A DNA stretch of 64,000 bases from Nemophila menziesii (lineage: Eukaryota; Streptophyta; Magnoliopsida; Boraginales; Hydrophyllaceae), in assembly GCA_029959085.1 (NCBI GenBank), contig JARWIR010000002.1, positions 31,076,233 through 31,140,232 on the forward strand, read 5' to 3'. The notes beneath the pieces were generated by a model, which did no database searches, was not told the DNA's origin, and saw only the letters and a list, made by a program, of their open reading frames with translations. Numbering within the stretch: position 1 is the stretch's first letter; every line of letters starts with the position of its first letter. Of the stretch, positions 48,742 to 61,388 are shown piece after piece. Position numbers and translations under genes: made by a program.

Positions 48742-49870
48742 ACATTCATTCAGCTTCAAGGAGGTACATGACCTCCCCAGAATGTGGATCTTCCATGCGA
48801 TTAGTGTCCTCCCCTCCATGATAAATCTTCAACCGATGTCCATTCACCATGAAGGTGTGTTGTTCGGCTTGGTGTTCAATTTCTATCGCTCCATGATGCG
48901 TGACTTTGGTCACTACAAACTAACCAAACCACTTCGATCTTAACTTACCCGTATAAGTACTGAACTTGGAGTTATACTTGTGGACCATCAGTCCAACCTT
49001 AAATTTCTTTTCACGAATGCGAGTATCATGCCATGTCTTCGTCTTTTCTTTGTAAATTTAGAATTCTCATAGGCATGAAATCGAAACTCATCAAGTTCGT
49101 TCAGTTTCATCATACTATTTTCAACGGACATAGTAGGATCCATGTTCAACTTCGATATCACCCAATATGCACCTAAAGTTCGAGAGGTAAGTGACAAGCC
49201 TTACCATAAACTATGTGATACGGAGATGCACCAACGGGTGTCTTAAACACAGTACGATATGCCCACAACGCATCATCTAATTTCGTTGACCAATCCTTGA
49301 GTGTGGGTCCAACAGTCTTCTCTAGAATAGATTTTATCTCTCGATTAGAGACCTCAGCTTCACCATTTTCTTGTGGATGATAAGCAGTAGATACACGATG
49401 TCTCACCCCATACTTCTCTAATACAGCCTTCAAGTATTTATTCACAAAATGAGTACCTCCATCACTAGTAATAACTCTAGGTGTACCATGTCTTGTGAAT
49501 ATGTGTGATTTCAAGGACTTTATCACCACTCGCGAAACATTCATTGGTAGAGCTACAGCCTCTACCCATTTAGACACGTAATCAATAGCTAATAGGATGT
49601 ACATATTTCCATTAGATGGTACAAAGGGACCCATAAAATCAATACCCCATACATAAAATATCTCAACTTCGAAAACATGCATCTCATCTCTCTTAGATAT
49701 ATTACCAGTAAATTGGCATCTGTGACATTTTTGACATATGCATGAAAATCTTTATGTAAAGCAATAAAAACCAGATTGAAGTACCTTTGCAGATGTATGA
49801 TCACCTTTGAAATGTTCTCCATAGTATGAATCATGACAACTTGCAACTACCGCACGAACTTCACCTTCAG
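48742..49870 (-). pseudogene. Integrase pseudogene of element H
   Basis: Zinc-binding HHCC region at about 49850-49690 in two frames ([23 protein letters not shown]). The catalytic core is open from 49682 to 49173: [19 protein letters not shown] and [17 protein letters not shown] give all three DDE acids. [20 protein letters not shown] follows, a strong mark of Athila/Tat pol. The C-terminal part (48990-48742) reads KWFG-stop-FVVTKV and VNGHRLKIYHGGED. Integrase would join element DNA into the chromosome; frameshifts at about 49685 and 49180 disable this copy. Confidence 0.85.
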
Positions 49871-50027
49871 GTATGCATCTTCTCACCATCTTCTCACTAC
49901 ATGTTTTGTAGAAGAAAGGATCCTCCCAGAAGAACTGCTTTGTATGGCGAACTAATCTCTTCCTCTCTTATGAGTTAGCTCCTTCTAGAAAAGAACCACT
50001 CACAATAAGATTTTCTATGTTTGCATA

Positions 50028-50560
50028 TCATGGAGTACTCGTTACGTGTATCGAAAATAGACTCCCATTAGGAAACTCTACTTTGACCAACTCTGGTCCA
50101 CTATTAAACTCAGAACCTTCAAGACGGGACAAATGATCTGCAACTTGGTTCTTATTACCCTTTTGATCTTGAATCTCTAAGTTAAACTCTTGTAACAACA
50201 ATACCCATCTAATCGAACGTGGCTTCGCATCTTTCTTCTCCATAAGGTATTTGATCGCGGAATGATCTGTGTACACAACAATTTTTGCCCAAAGAAAATA
50301 GGATCAAAATTTATCAAATGCATATACAACAGCTAATAACTCTTTCTTAGTTACAGTATAATATATCTGAGCACTTGTGAAGGTCTTACTAGCATAGTAA
50401 ATGGAATGAAATACCTTCTCTTTTCTCTGACCCAACACAGCACCCATATCAAGATCACTAGCATCACACGTAACTTTAAACATAATATTCCAATCAGGAG
50501 GAATGACAATCGGTGCAAATATGACTTCTCCTTGATCTCCTTGAATGCCACCGTGCAAGC
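50028..50560 (-). pseudogene. RNase H pseudogene of element H
   Basis: The minus strand reads FKVTCDASDLDMGAVLGQ, SIYYASKTFTSAQ, TKKELLAVVYAFDKF, then after a shift [36 protein letters not shown] and [12 protein letters not shown]. The four acidic positions (CDAS, KELL, YTDH, ADHL) are all present. One frameshift lies at about 50290. Continues directly from RT. Confidence 0.85.
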
Positions 50561-51530
50561 TTCATCAAAAAGTAATTTGATGTCCTTCTCGAGTAAGTTA
50601 CACCATGTCTTAGCAATTTTATTAAATCTTTGATAAAACGGTGATAAAACCCATCATGACCCAAGAAACTTCCCACACCTTTTACAGAAGTGGGAGGTGG
50701 AAGATTCTTAATTACCTAAATCTTTCCACAATCAACCTCTAAGCCTGAACTCGAAACCTTGTTCCCCAACACTATTCCTTCACGAACCATGAATTGACAT
50801 TTTCCCCAATTTAAAACCAAGTAAGACTCCTTGCATCTAATTAACACCTATTCTAAATTCTGTAAACAATCATCAAAGTTATCACCAAACAAGGAATTGA
50901 TCAATCATATCCCAGAATATTACCATAATGCATCTCTAGAAGGTACCAGGTGTGTTACATAATCCAAATGGCATCCTTCGAAAGGAAAAGGTACAAAAAG
51001 GATATGTAAAATTCGGCTTATTTTGGTCTTTTGGATATACACATATCTGATTATAACCTAAGTACCCATCAAGAAAACAATAATACTCTCTTCCGGCTAG
51101 TTTATCCAACATCCGATCTATGAATGGAAGAGGAAATTGATCTTTTCTGGTGGCCTTGTTCAACTTACGATAATCCATACTCTCCAACCAACAACGGTTC
51201 TCGAGGGTATGGCTTCATTATGATCATTCAGGAGAGTAGTAATACCACCTTCTTTGGTACGCATTCAACTGGACTTACCCATTCATTACTAGATGTGGGG
51301 AAGATGATTCCCACATCTAGTAGCTTGATTACTTCTTTCTTTACCACCTCCTTCATAACTGGCATCAACCTCCTTTGTCATTCAACTAAGCATGCACTGT
51401 CATCTTCCAGAATAATTTTGTGTTGGCAAATGGTAGGACTAATACATTTGATATCTGCAATAGTCCATCCAATTTCCTCTTTATTAGCTCATAGTACACG
51501 CAACAATTTGTCTTCTTGAGGACCTGTTAA
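50561..51530 (-). pseudogene. Reverse transcriptase pseudogene of element H
   Basis: In order: EVVKKEVIKLLDVGIIFPTS and VSPVECVPKK (about 51350-51250), MDYRKLNKATRKDQFPLPFI, LAGREYYCFLDGYLGYNQI, YPFCTFSFRRMPFGLCNTPG (51187-50936), then NWGKCQFMVREGIVLG and SVKGVGSFLGHDGFYHRFI. Where the catalytic Asp-Asp box should stand (just after DMIDQFL, near 50900) the sequence jumps on; compared with F 26 bp are missing. This removes the active site and shifts the frame, so no working enzyme is possible. Confidence 0.85.
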
Positions 51531-51903
51531 AGTAGCTGAACAATAACAGGTAAAGTATTGTTAGTACCCAAATACGCATACCTCAAGTGTGACGGAAGCG
51601 ACTTCTCTTCTAATTGTGGAGGAGACTAAATAGATGGCTTCCTTTGAGGTACTATCTCCCCCGATTCTCTCACTGGTTCATAGGCTAGACGCCTATACTT
51701 TGGATTTCTAGAATTTAGAGTTGCCACTGTTTTGGCAAGCTCTGCCATCATCGTTAGTGAGTCAAGTGTTAGGACAGCCTACAAGATATTATCAAAATTC
51801 ATGTCATTAAATACCTCTTGTGTGGCATGATCAATTGCATCCACCGGAAACATTCCTCCTTGAAATCCGGAAACTTCATTTCCCTAAACACATTGAACTT
51901 TAC

Positions 51904-52377
51904 CTATTTGTCTTGAATACGCATGATTAATTCTCCATTTTCTACATCGATAAGAGTATGCCCCGTGGCTAGAAATGGTCTTCCCAAAATAATGGGGACA
52001 TTCCTATCTATGTTGTAGTCAAGTATAACAAAATCAACAGGAAAAATTAAAGTACCTGCCTTGACGAGGACATCTTCTATTCTTCTCTCTAGATGTGCGA
52101 GGGATCTAATAGCGATTATCAAGACCATAGAATCCGTTCTTGTGTTTCCTATCTTCAACTTACTAAAAACCGTTTTAGGCATGAGATTAATACTCGCATC
52201 CAAATCACACAAAACTTTCCCTTTACACTCATCACCAATAGAAATAGGAATAGTGAAACTCCCAGGATCAAGTAATTTAGGTGGAAACTTACTCTGGCAT
52301 ATTGCATTATATTCTTCTTGTAAACCTATCATTTCTTTCTCAACATATGGTCGTTTGTTGGAGATAGCTATCTTCAA
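51904..52377 (-). pseudogene. Protease region of element H
   Basis: An open frame reads EEYNAICQSKFPPKLLDPGS, FTIPISIGDECKGKVLCDLD, ASINLMPKTVFSKLKIGN, VDFVILDYNIDRNVPIILGR and PFLATGHTLIDVENG, then a stop after MRIQDK. Retropepsin of the Athila type. The DLG active site has become DLD, which should reduce or remove activity. The stretch 51531-51903 continues towards RT in broken frames. Confidence 0.85.
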
Positions 52378-54314
52378 GAATTTAACATATTTGGTACATC
52401 TTTAATAACATCTAAGAATGGTACATTAATGTTAAGCTTTATCACCACATTCATGAATCTCTGATATTCAACAATATCTCCTTTCTTCTAAACTCTTAAG
52501 GGGAATGGTGTAGGAGGACGATTCTCTTCCACTACAACATCTTTCTTCTTTGCCTTTTCTGGAATTTTCTCAACTTCCTCCTCAACTAATTCTGGTTCAC
52601 CTTCTTTCTCCACCAGATCCTTTACCGTTTTCATTTTCCCTGTTGTTTCTTTTTCTTTCATAACGGGGAAAGCTGGTGGTGGTAGCTTCTTACCACTTCT
52701 GAGCGCTATAGCATTACAATCTTCTCTTTGTTTTGGATTTTCAGAGTGACTTGGGAGTTTCCCTTGTGGACACTGATTTTACTGTTTTTCCATCTGAGCT
52801 ACTTGGTTCTCTAACATTATAACGATGCAGAAGAAGCTTGTTGATCTTGTTGCGTTTTCGTATGAATAGCGATTAGTGTTCGTAAAATTTGTTGAATATC
52901 AAACGCACCTTATTGAGGTTGAGCAAGTAGAGCTTTTTGATTCATAGTATCGGTGTAGGTATCTTGAGGAGATTGTCTCTGGGCTTCATTTCCTTAATTT
53001 TGTCCCCCTTGGTAATTGTTATGTTGTTTCTGTTGAAAGTTATCTCCTTGGGGTTGTGGTTGATATGCATAAGTGGGATTTGCGGCCCCATTCAGATTCG
53101 AATATTGGAAACCCGGATGATTCCTGTTTGGCTGATACCCTTGACCACCTGAATTATAGCTCCCTCAGTTGGAAACAAACATCACATATTTTGGGTTGCT
53201 TTGACGATTCTCCCAATCATGATCATGCACACCACCGTTCGTACATCCATATATTTCTTGTGTAACATTCACATCAGCTCTTCTACCTGAAAACCCTTCT
53301 TTAACAGCTAAAGTGAGTTGTTTCAATTGTTGCTCGAGTGTATTCTTCATGTTATTCTCTACCAAAGAGAATTTCTCATCAATTCCAGCACGACTTTCTC
53401 TGTAACATGTACCTCAGATAGGTGATCTCACATTACTCCAACCCATCTCATTCTTTACTGTTTTGTTCAATATTATTTTAGCATTGGCTTGGTAGTACCT
53501 GTAGAAATCATCGACTACATAGTAAGTTAGATCTTTCCTTGAACGTACTTCAAGGCCTTTATAGAATATTGACATCTATTTCTCTTCTGAAAGACCATGA
53601 TCTAGAACTCTTCACAAACTGATCTGGAATCTTGTCCAACAAGCACCTACAGACTCATCTTGTTCTTGTTCGAATGATGTCACTCGATTTGTGCAATTAA
53701 ACACATATTTCTTGATAGTAACGGTCAAATAACGTTGTTTGTCGCTCATCCCAATTGTTGATCAGACCTGGTTGTTGTGAATCATGCCATTTACTCGCTG
53801 CGTCTATTACAAAAAATCTGAAATTTGCAAAGTATATTTGTTCTCTTGTTACACCTTGCGTTACATACGCATCCCATATTTGCATGAACTTCTGTACTAC
53901 ACGAATTCGGTCTTCTCCAGACACTCCTCGGAAATTTCGGAAGTCTCGGAATTGGTTCAGCATACCCGGATCGGGTCTGTATCTTGCAACATTAATATCT
54001 AGAGGGCCAACACCAGTAGCAGGAGTGCGATATGAAATTTGTTCAGGACCTTTCACGAATCAAGGATCATATCCAAATTGAGGTTGAGCTTTCCCTCCAG
54101 GTGGATGGAGAATCTCTTGATTTTGATTATTTTGAACTGGAGGAATTGGAGGATTACGGATTATTGGGTTCCCTGCATCATCCAATTCCACTTGAAGATC
54201 ATTAATATTGTTGTTGTTGTTTTTTAATGCGACCATTTCTTTTTCTCTTGTTAGTCTTTCTTCCTTCTCTCTTTTGTTATTAAGTTGGAATAATATCTCA
54301 GGATTTGAGAGCAT
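52378..54314 (-). pseudogene. gag pseudogene of element H
   Basis: Starts at the ATG at 54314 (MLSNPEILFQLNNKREKEER). A stop follows QPQFGYDP at about 54060. The capsid core (54056-53697) reads VGPLDINVARYRPDPGMLNQ, QKFMQIWDAYVTQGVTREQI and FFVIDAASKWHDSQQPG. Later parts: GFSGRRADVNVTQEIYGCTN with HDHDWEN (53365-53165, a zinc-knuckle-like site), Gln/Asn/Pro-rich segments (53150-52850), and a Lys/Glu linker (52700-52500). Several frame breaks. Confidence 0.83.
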
Positions 54315-54421
54315 ACACCAAACCTTTAATACCTGAGAAAGACAAAACAAAACAAAAGCGTAAAAGTGAAAAATAAAATAACAATTAAACCACTAAAGAA
54401 CTAACACCAGGGTCACACGCT

Positions 54422-54440
54422 ACCGTTCCTGGTGGGCAAA
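54422..54440 (-). promoter_or_regulatory. Degenerate primer-binding site of element H
   Basis: The minus strand has TTGCCCACCAGGAACGG where E has TTGGCGCCGCTAGCGGGGA; it is shortened by about 3 bp. The flanking leader (GTGTGACCC.GGTGTTAG) matches E, which fixes the position. Confidence 0.55.
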
Positions 54441-54446
54441 AAACCT

Positions 54447-55982
54447 TAGTGTCGACGGGTGTGTGATAAAATCACCACCGTTAAAGAGAAGGACACTAAC
54501 CGCAAGTGTACAGGTCGTTCCGAGTAATATGTAAATAATACGGATCTCGTTCTCAGGGACGGATAATTATGACTATGGTGTTTATCAAAAAGTAGTAATA
54601 ATTGTAAAACAGAAAAGTAAATGATAGAGATTTTTGTTTGGTTTCAAATTCTAAACTATGAAACAAATTAAATAAATTACTAAAGATTAACACAAAGAAA
54701 TGTACTTGAGTCTCTCTCGCAAGGGATCCACCTAAGTTCATACAACTAATGTCTCCGTTTAAGGGCTAAGCTTGTATTTATGTACTAGTCGGGACTCTAA
54801 TATCTCCTAGCCCCCCTATAGGGTGGACCTAGGAGATATCCTAAAATACTATAAACCCCTCCCGGGTGATTATATCTACTCTCGGATGTGAAGCTTCTTA
54901 CCTCATTGGCTATCTGATTAGTCAAGCTTGTCGGTCAATAACGGAGATCACACGTCTATTACCTATGTTTGTAATTGAAACCCCCCTCCCCCTCGTCGGA
55001 TGATCACTCGCCAGCAACAGAATAGCCTAATTATTCAAATATAATTCTAATTGATCCGAAAAAAATAGTAAACAAGCACACGATTAAGCTAGCACAAAAT
55101 ACCCACCTTAAATTAAATAATGAAATCCCAAATTCAAAAAAACATTAATTTCATTAACTAAGGCTTAACCCATTATTGTGATTCTCAAGTACTAAGAAAT
55201 CTAGCTTATATTCAAAGTAAAAACTGAAAATAAAATAAAAGTATTCATTATCCTAAATTACAGAAATAAAATTAATGACGTAATTGAGACGTTGGATTGA
55301 ACTATTAATGGAAGAAAAGGAATTCTCCAGCTCTTGCTCTCTCTTCTGCCGTTTACTCTGAATCTCACTTTAAAAATAATGAAGCGTACTGAAAAATATG
55401 GTCTGAAAGGCTATTTATACTCACTAAACCGGATCGGGGTTTTTAATTAATAATATTAAGTCAAATGATAAAAAGCCCAAGTCTAAATTAGAGAATCTCG
55501 TAACTGTTGTACACCCGTTAGTAAAACAACCGTAATTTTTTGTGTCTCAAGTCCAAATCACCTCATTCTAGTCCCCATTTTGTGCTAACTCAGAGGCACA
55601 ACTTTTTCCTTTGAATATCAAGACCCAACTCAGTGCCAATGTGGCTCTAAATCAGCAATTAGTAACAACTATCCAAATTCTTATATCTTTTTGTCAACTC
55701 TTTGGGAGAAACTTTCTTTCTTTTAACCTCTCTGCTTGATCTACGACTTTAAACTTCACTTCTCCTCCTCATATTGGTGCTCATAATATCCATGTACCTA
55801 AAATCTTTGTACTAGAAATAAACAAATTAATGCACAAAAGCTCTAAAATGCAGTGTAATAATTCCGAAAGGAGAAAGTGCAATATAATAAAATAAGCTAG
55901 AAATGTCTATCAGATAAGTTTAATTTATACCTAAAATGATGTCTCCTAAGGGCATATATTTATCATAAAACAGAAGACATTA
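54447..55982 (-). repeat. 5' LTR of element H
   Basis: TAGTGTCGAC (54447) to AGAAGACATTA (55982), 1536 bp. A TATA box (CTATTTATAC on the plus strand, 55411-55420) is kept. Confidence 0.9.
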
Positions 55983-56280
55983 GTGGGTGTGATGGAATCA
56001 AGCTTTGATGATACGGGGTTAAGGAATTTTAGAAAAAGGATTTTGATATTTTTGGTTTTGATTCTTGGAGGCTAGGTGTTTTGTAATGATTTGGGTGTTT
56101 AAATCTTGTTTAGAAGGATGTAAGGAAGGATTTGGATATGAATCTATGGTGATTTGGTGGTGTTGTGATGTGAGGTGAAGGTTTGGTAAAGCTTTAATGG
56201 AGTTTGGGTGTTTTGGATAAGAAAGAGGCTTAAGGTATTGGAATTATAGCATAAACTGACCTTTTTATCTATTTTTCACG
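55983..56280 (-). other. 3' spacer of element G, second part
   Basis: Continues the spacer after H; aligns with 22600-22850 of D (GGTGATTTGGTGGTGTT...). No coding sequence seen. Confidence 0.65.
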
Positions 56281-56800
56281 TTAGCGGCTCGTGCGTTGTA
56301 CCGCAGGGTTGGTGCGGTGTACCGTAAAAATCTTGTGATCCTCAAACGTGGCGCGGTGCATCGTGATTCTCAATACGGTTCTAGGGTGCGGTGCACTGCG
56401 GGAATGGTGCGGTGTACCGCACTGTACATTCTTTGCTCGAGGAATTTGACCTTATTTCATCAACCATGGTGACGGTTATCGTTGTTGTCGTACACCGTGG
56501 TAGTGATGCGGTGTACCGCGTGAATTCTTTGCTTGATACCGTGGCACGGTAAGCGTGCCAGTGACTAGACAGATCTTGGTGTAAGTACCGCATGATGTTG
56601 CTGGATTTTGCCAAAAAAATCCGTTTTTTATTTTTTTTTTCTCCAATCAAAGTGTTCTTTAGTCCATTGGATAGATCTCGAAAAAATATGCGATTTAGAC
56701 TCGATAAAAAGTGAATTCCGGTACCCGAGCGCAAAGTTATGTCAATTCGAAGTTTTGGTAAATTTCTATCACCGATACGCGCGGTGCACCGCGTGTAGCT
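56281..56800 (-). repeat. Cluster of GC-rich inverted repeats, element G
   Basis: GCGGTGTACCGC at 56409-56420 and 56508-56519 (5-bp arms, 2-bp centre), ACCGTG-G-CACGGT at 56538-56550 (the reverse of the E motif), the perfect 14-bp CGCGGTGCACCGCG at 56780-56793, plus weaker ones near 56290, 56318, 56352 and 56388. Confidence 0.78.
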
Positions 56801-57012
56801 GCGGCGGTGTACCTCAATTTCGCTCTGTCCAGCACTTTTTAACTTCGAAGGAAATTTTTTACCCAAATCAAACCTTTTTATACCAACACAGCAAAAACAC
56901 TCATATCTTCCTCATTAATGCAATATACACTCAAAAACACATAAACTAACTAATCTAAACAAAAAACAAAAACATAAAAACGTAAAAGACTGTGGGATGT
57001 CTCCGGAAATCA

Positions 57013-57052
57013 CTTTTGTTTAAAGCCTTTTAAAGTTCAACGTGTTACCTCG
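57013..57052 (-). other. Conserved block after coding end, element G
   Basis: The minus strand starts CGAGGTAACACG and ends TTTAAACAAAAG; nearly the same as in D. Confidence 0.6.
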
Positions 57053-57360
57053 ATTATCTCTTGATTATATAGCCTCCCAACAGCGGGTGAGGCTATGCAC
57101 ATCTACTATTCGGAGCTTGTGACCTCTCTTTGATTTTCAATCTATTTTGTCGAAACAACTCTTATAACGAAAAAATGACCCATCCACGAATCCTTGAATC
57201 CCAGTGGTCTATTCTCTTGTTTGGGAGTTTTCCAAGCAACCTTGTCACCAACCCCAAACTCACTCTCAACTTTCTTCTTCATAGGTTTATTGTGAACTTT
57301 TTCCTTGGTCACAAGTGGGAGTGTTAGGACTTTACGTGACTCATCAGGCTTCTCATCCAC
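57053..57360 (-). pseudogene. Integrase-C-terminus-like tail of element G
   Basis: An open frame at 57360-57142 reads SEFGVGDKVAWKTPKQENRP and WMGHFFVIRVV, and VDVHSLTRCW lies at about 57095-57065 with a one-base loss before GGY. It is the best-preserved tail of the capsid-less D/G family. Confidence 0.6.
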
Positions 57361-57760
57361 AAAATGGATTCTTCTTTAGTTCGGAGAGTTGCGGTTTCCT
57401 CATGAACATCAATTATGGTGCGACTTGTAACCAAGAATGGACATTCGAGTATCAATAGAACGTGTTGGCCTAAATTATTGTCAAGAATAACAAAATCTGT
57501 AGGTATAGCTAAAGTACCTACATGGACAAGCACGTCCTCAATGAATCTGCATGGCTTTATCGTTGAGTTATCTGGGAGCAGCAAATTGATATATTTTTTC
57601 TAGCATCCCCGTGCCTAACTTCTCAAACATATTCTTGCACATGATATATCTACCTGAACGCACGTCACACATTACTTTAGCTTTGAAGTTACCACCTACA
57701 TTGATTTGGAGGTATAAGGCTACCGGATCTTGCATCATTGGTGGTAGCTTCTTTGGAACT
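57361..57760 (-). pseudogene. Protease remnant of element G
   Basis: The minus strand reads QINVGGNF near 57690, MCDVRSGRYIMCKNMFEKLG (57670-57610), then DVLVHVGTLAIPTDFVILDN and LILECPFLVTSRTIIDV (to about 57400). The Asp is present but the DLG context is DVR, and a frame break lies near 57600. Confidence 0.7.
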
Positions 57761-59274
57761 TTGTCAAGCTTTATTTAGTATGGTCCTTAGTATCGATCTC
57801 ACCTCTACACTCTTACTCTTCTCGGAAGGAATCTCTTTGAATAACCTTGGGGTGTTATAAGCTCTTCCACGATTACCTCGAGTATGGGAACGTTTATTTT
57901 TTCTGGACTTGACATTGCTACTCCTGTTTAAGATTTTGTATCACCACTAGGATATGTAATTCTTAGTAGATATGGTGATGGGCGGTACCTCCGCCTTACT
58001 CTTCTCTTTTCCAACTAATTTTATCAAATCTATGATTGTCATGTTGTCTAAGTTGAGCTTCTTGGGTTATTTTAGCATTGTAATCACTGCACTCATTGCA
58101 TCTTTATTTTCAACCTCATCTGCACTATCCTAATCTTCAGTTGTTACTTTGTCTATATGGAATTTGATTGGTTCTATCTCTTCTAAAATTTACACTTCAC
58201 TGGATATACCTGAAGGCAATTCATCACTATTTTTATATCGCACTTTCGATGCAACTACCTCTTTTTCTGGCTCTTCTTCAAGTATAAGACTTCTGTAGAG
58301 ACGTTTGGAAAAGCTGGAAGCAACACCGAAGTACTCGAAATAGTCCAGCTTCGTTGGAAGTGGTGATGTTATTGGATGTGGAGCCGGCGACTCTGCCTTA
58401 CTTTCTTCATTTCCATCCTTCTTAACCCCATCTTTGATTTTTATGTTGAGCTTCATGGGTTCTTTTAGTGTTGGAATTTCTACTGCAGTTATTGTAGTTT
58501 CATCTTCAACATAATCCCAATCTTCAGTTATTACCTCAATTAAGTTCAACTCGATTGGTGATGATGGTTGTGTAGGTGGCGGCTCCACTTTACTTTCTTC
58601 TTCTTCTTGCACCCTCGGTGCAGTTGTCTCTTCTTTCTTAGTCTCTTGTTGCACTTCTCAAACCACATGCTTGATCTGTTTCTCAACCTTCCTCTCCTCT
58701 TGATTCTTAACAATTACCTCTTCTAAGCTAAGCTTGGTGGGTTCTTCTATGGTCGAATCCTTGAACACACATTGCTACCGCTCAGTTTCATATGTAAATT
58801 TTGTTGTAATTGTTGATTGATCGTAGTGACTTGCATTAATCTCTGCTCCATTACTTGAATTTGTTGGTGCATGAGTTGTACTAATTATATCGTAGCATTG
58901 ATATTTGTGTCATTTTTTCTCTTGCGGTTGAATTCTTGATGAATTGTGCAGCAACATCTTTTAAATCACTTAATTCTGCGGAGTTCTCCATGAATTTTTC
59001 ATATATGTGTTTCAAGCTGGTTAATGTTGTGACATCGTGTTGGGTTTTAAATTTCGTTTTGTGCATCTGTAATCTGTCATTCTGGATGTGCATGGTGGCT
59101 AGTGTTAAGTTCATGACATTTTCAGGTCTTGTGAGACCTCATTGTTGGAGCCTTCTTGCGGATCATACATGGACTGTGGTGGATCTTGTACTTGGTGGCT
59201 CGAACCTTCTTGATAAAATTTTAACTTCGGGCCCCATGCATATTTGTAATGCTTGTTGTGTAATAATTCTCCAT
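57761..59274 (-). pseudogene. N-terminal coding region of element G (no capsid seen)
   Basis: ATG at 59274 (MENYYTTSITNMH), broken frames, a coiled-coil-prone part (59114-58881), and a 154-codon acidic frame (58654-58190) rich in Glu, Pro, Thr and Ser. It aligns with D. No capsid-core motif was found in any frame. Confidence 0.6.
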
Positions 59275-59378
59275 ACCTAAGAAATTTGAGAAGAGATTAA
59301 AAAGAAAACGCGTAAAACTGAAAAACAATTAGAAACTTCTACACTAAATAAACACAAATAAACTAACTTAATGATAAA

Positions 59379-59396
59379 TCCCTGACAACGGCGCCA
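59379..59396 (-). promoter_or_regulatory. Primer-binding site of element G (tRNA-Asp)
   Basis: On the minus strand TGGCGCCGTTGTCAGGGA, two changes from the tRNA-Asp complement. Confidence 0.88.
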
Positions 59397-59402
59397 AAAA
59401 CT

Positions 59403-60967
59403 TGGTAGGGGAAAATATTTAATAAATAAACAGATAAATAAGATAATAAAAAAGGACACACACCCTTAACTACCACGAGAAACTCACTGAAAGTATTACT
59501 GATTGTTTTCAAGCTTAGTTATGAAGTAAAATTCGTTCGCATGGATTTGATCTGTTAGATCTATTTGTGTATATAGAGACTTGTAGGAGAATTTACATGT
59601 TAAATAAAAAAATAATAAAAGAAATAATATTTATTTGGTTTTCAAATGTAAATGATAATAATGCAAATAAATAATTAGGATTGCTAGTATGCACTTATCC
59701 TTCTAAAATCAATATTCTAGTTATGAGGGTGAATTGAGCTCTTTTTGTGTAAATAGTCAGGATTCTATATTCTTCCTAACCCCCTTCCAGGTGTTCTTAG
59801 GTGTCAACTTAACAATTACCAGGGGACTTGGGTAAGGGGATCCTGCACAATGACAAGTGGTTAATCTTAAACCCTAGTGAATATCTAGTTATGCAAGCTC
59901 GTCAGAATCACTATAGCACACTAGACGTTTATGTGGTGTTTCAATAGTTGAACACCCCTTCCAGGTGACCATCCAACAACTAAAGGATAAACCCTACAGA
60001 TGCGCATTTGCAAGGACTACAATCATCAGGTCAAAGAACATAAAGCAGATATATAAAGTAACTAAGTAGCTCAGTCCATTTAAAATTTTATCCCAAACAA
60101 CATACAAATAAAGAATTAGATATCAAAGATTATACATTTGCAAACCCAAGCTATGGGAAACTGTGTTCATATCTAAAGACATGGGAATAAAACTAATGAA
60201 TAAAGAGATTAGAAACAAAGTTAAGCTAAAGAATCTAATACAATTTACCCTAATGATAGAGGGATATGATGGAGAAGAGGAGTTTGTGACTCTCCAACTT
60301 CTTGTCTTCCTCGCTAGGTCTTCTTGCTTCTCTAGATGATAAAACTTGATACTAAGGACTAATATTCAAGAAAAGACAATATTTACAGAGGTAATAACTG
60401 TATTTATAGGTTTTAGGTCAAAATCTTGGAGAGGAAGTCAAGTTTTTAGAGTCCTATTCCTTTTCAATTTTGTTTCCTAAAATATAGGACATGATACACA
60501 CTGCAGATTTATATGGTCATATCTTCGTTACTTGGCCAAATTCAGTGTACCATCTATCAAAACGACCGCAATTACATTATCTATGTGAATTTATAAAGGC
60601 TCCTTGAAATACATAATAGATAATTTGTAGCCGTCAAAACAGTGGACGTCGTTACAGCTTTGACAGTTATCCCTTTCCTAACTCAACTTTGTTTCGTTTT
60701 AAGTCTAGATTTCACCTTGGATCATCTTTCCTTAACTCCTTGTCATTGATTTTGCATCAAATTATTTCCTTTTACCTACGAGCTACGTGAGAGTTTCACA
60801 TTAACACACAATTTATACCAAATATGCTATAAAACTAATAAATCTCTAAATCAAGGCATGAGTTAAGAATTTATCAAATAATGGGAAAAATCCCTTAATA
60901 ATTAGCATAGTTCACCTAAAATGATGTCTCATGAGTGTATTAATTCATCACAAATATGGAGACGTCA
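59403..60967 (-). repeat. 5' LTR of element G
   Basis: TGGTAGGGG (59403) to TATGGAGACGTCA (60967), 1565 bp, with a TATA box (GTATTTATA on the plus strand, 60400-60408). Confidence 0.9.
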
Positions 60968-61388
60968 AATGGAAGGGGAGAGCTTTGTGTGATTTGGACG
61001 CAAGTATCAATCTCATGCCCAAATCATTGTTGGGAAGTTAATTGGGAAAGAATGTCCAACCACCGTGGTATTGCAAATGGCTGATAGGTCCTTATCCCAT
61101 CCTGAAGGAAAGGTGGAATATGTACTTGTTAAGGCAGATAATATGGTCTTTCATGTGATTTTATTATTCTTGACTACGACGAGGATAAGAATGTTCTCAT
61201 CTTCTTGGGAGGATAAGAATATAGAAAATGGAGATTTAATTATGCAAGTTCAAGACAAGGAGGTGAAGTTTAATGTGTTTAAGGCAATGAAGTTTCCTAA
61301 TTCTAGGGATGATTGTTTCCGCGTAGATTCCATCGATCATGTCATGCAAGAGATATTTGAAGAAACAAATCTTAACGAGGTGTTGTAG
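60968..61388 (+). pseudogene. Protease of element F, downstream part
   Basis: Resumes after the insertion of G with KGRALCDLDASINLMPKS, then VLQMADRSLSHPEGKVEYVL and, after a break, LIMQVQDKEVKFNVFKAMKF. The active site is DLD as in H. The ILGRPFLAT segment is replaced by a short shifted stretch near 61200. Confidence 0.8.

Larger units (their letters stand above)
43901..55982 (-). mobile_element. Element H: Athila-like element with full gag-pol set
   Basis: 12,082 bp with LTRs 43901-45461 and 54447-55982 and a perfect duplication GTGGG (43896-43900, 55983-55987). Right to left: gag, protease, RT, RNase H, integrase, conserved block, tandem palindrome array, a possible extra open frame, and polypurine tract. 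All genes carry stops or shifts, and RT has lost its catalytic box. It sits inside G, which sits inside F, so it is the youngest of the three. Confidence 0.93.
40456..60967 (-). mobile_element. Element G: non-autonomous Athila-like element, split by H
   Basis: Right to left: 5' LTR 59403-60967, PBS, coding region 59274 to 57053, spacer interrupted by H (43901-55982), polypurine tract, 3' LTR 40456-42046. The perfect duplication AATGG flanks it. Without H and its duplication it is about 8.4 kb. Same family as D: no capsid core, RT, RNase H or integrase core. Confidence 0.92.

Noticed and set aside
51124..51519. 131-codon frame on the plus strand
   Set aside because: Antisense to RT of element H.
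56381..56866. 161-codon frame on the minus strand in the spacer of G
   Set aside because: It follows the GC-rich palindrome cluster, which is poor in stops, and has no match to D at protein level. Regarded as chance.
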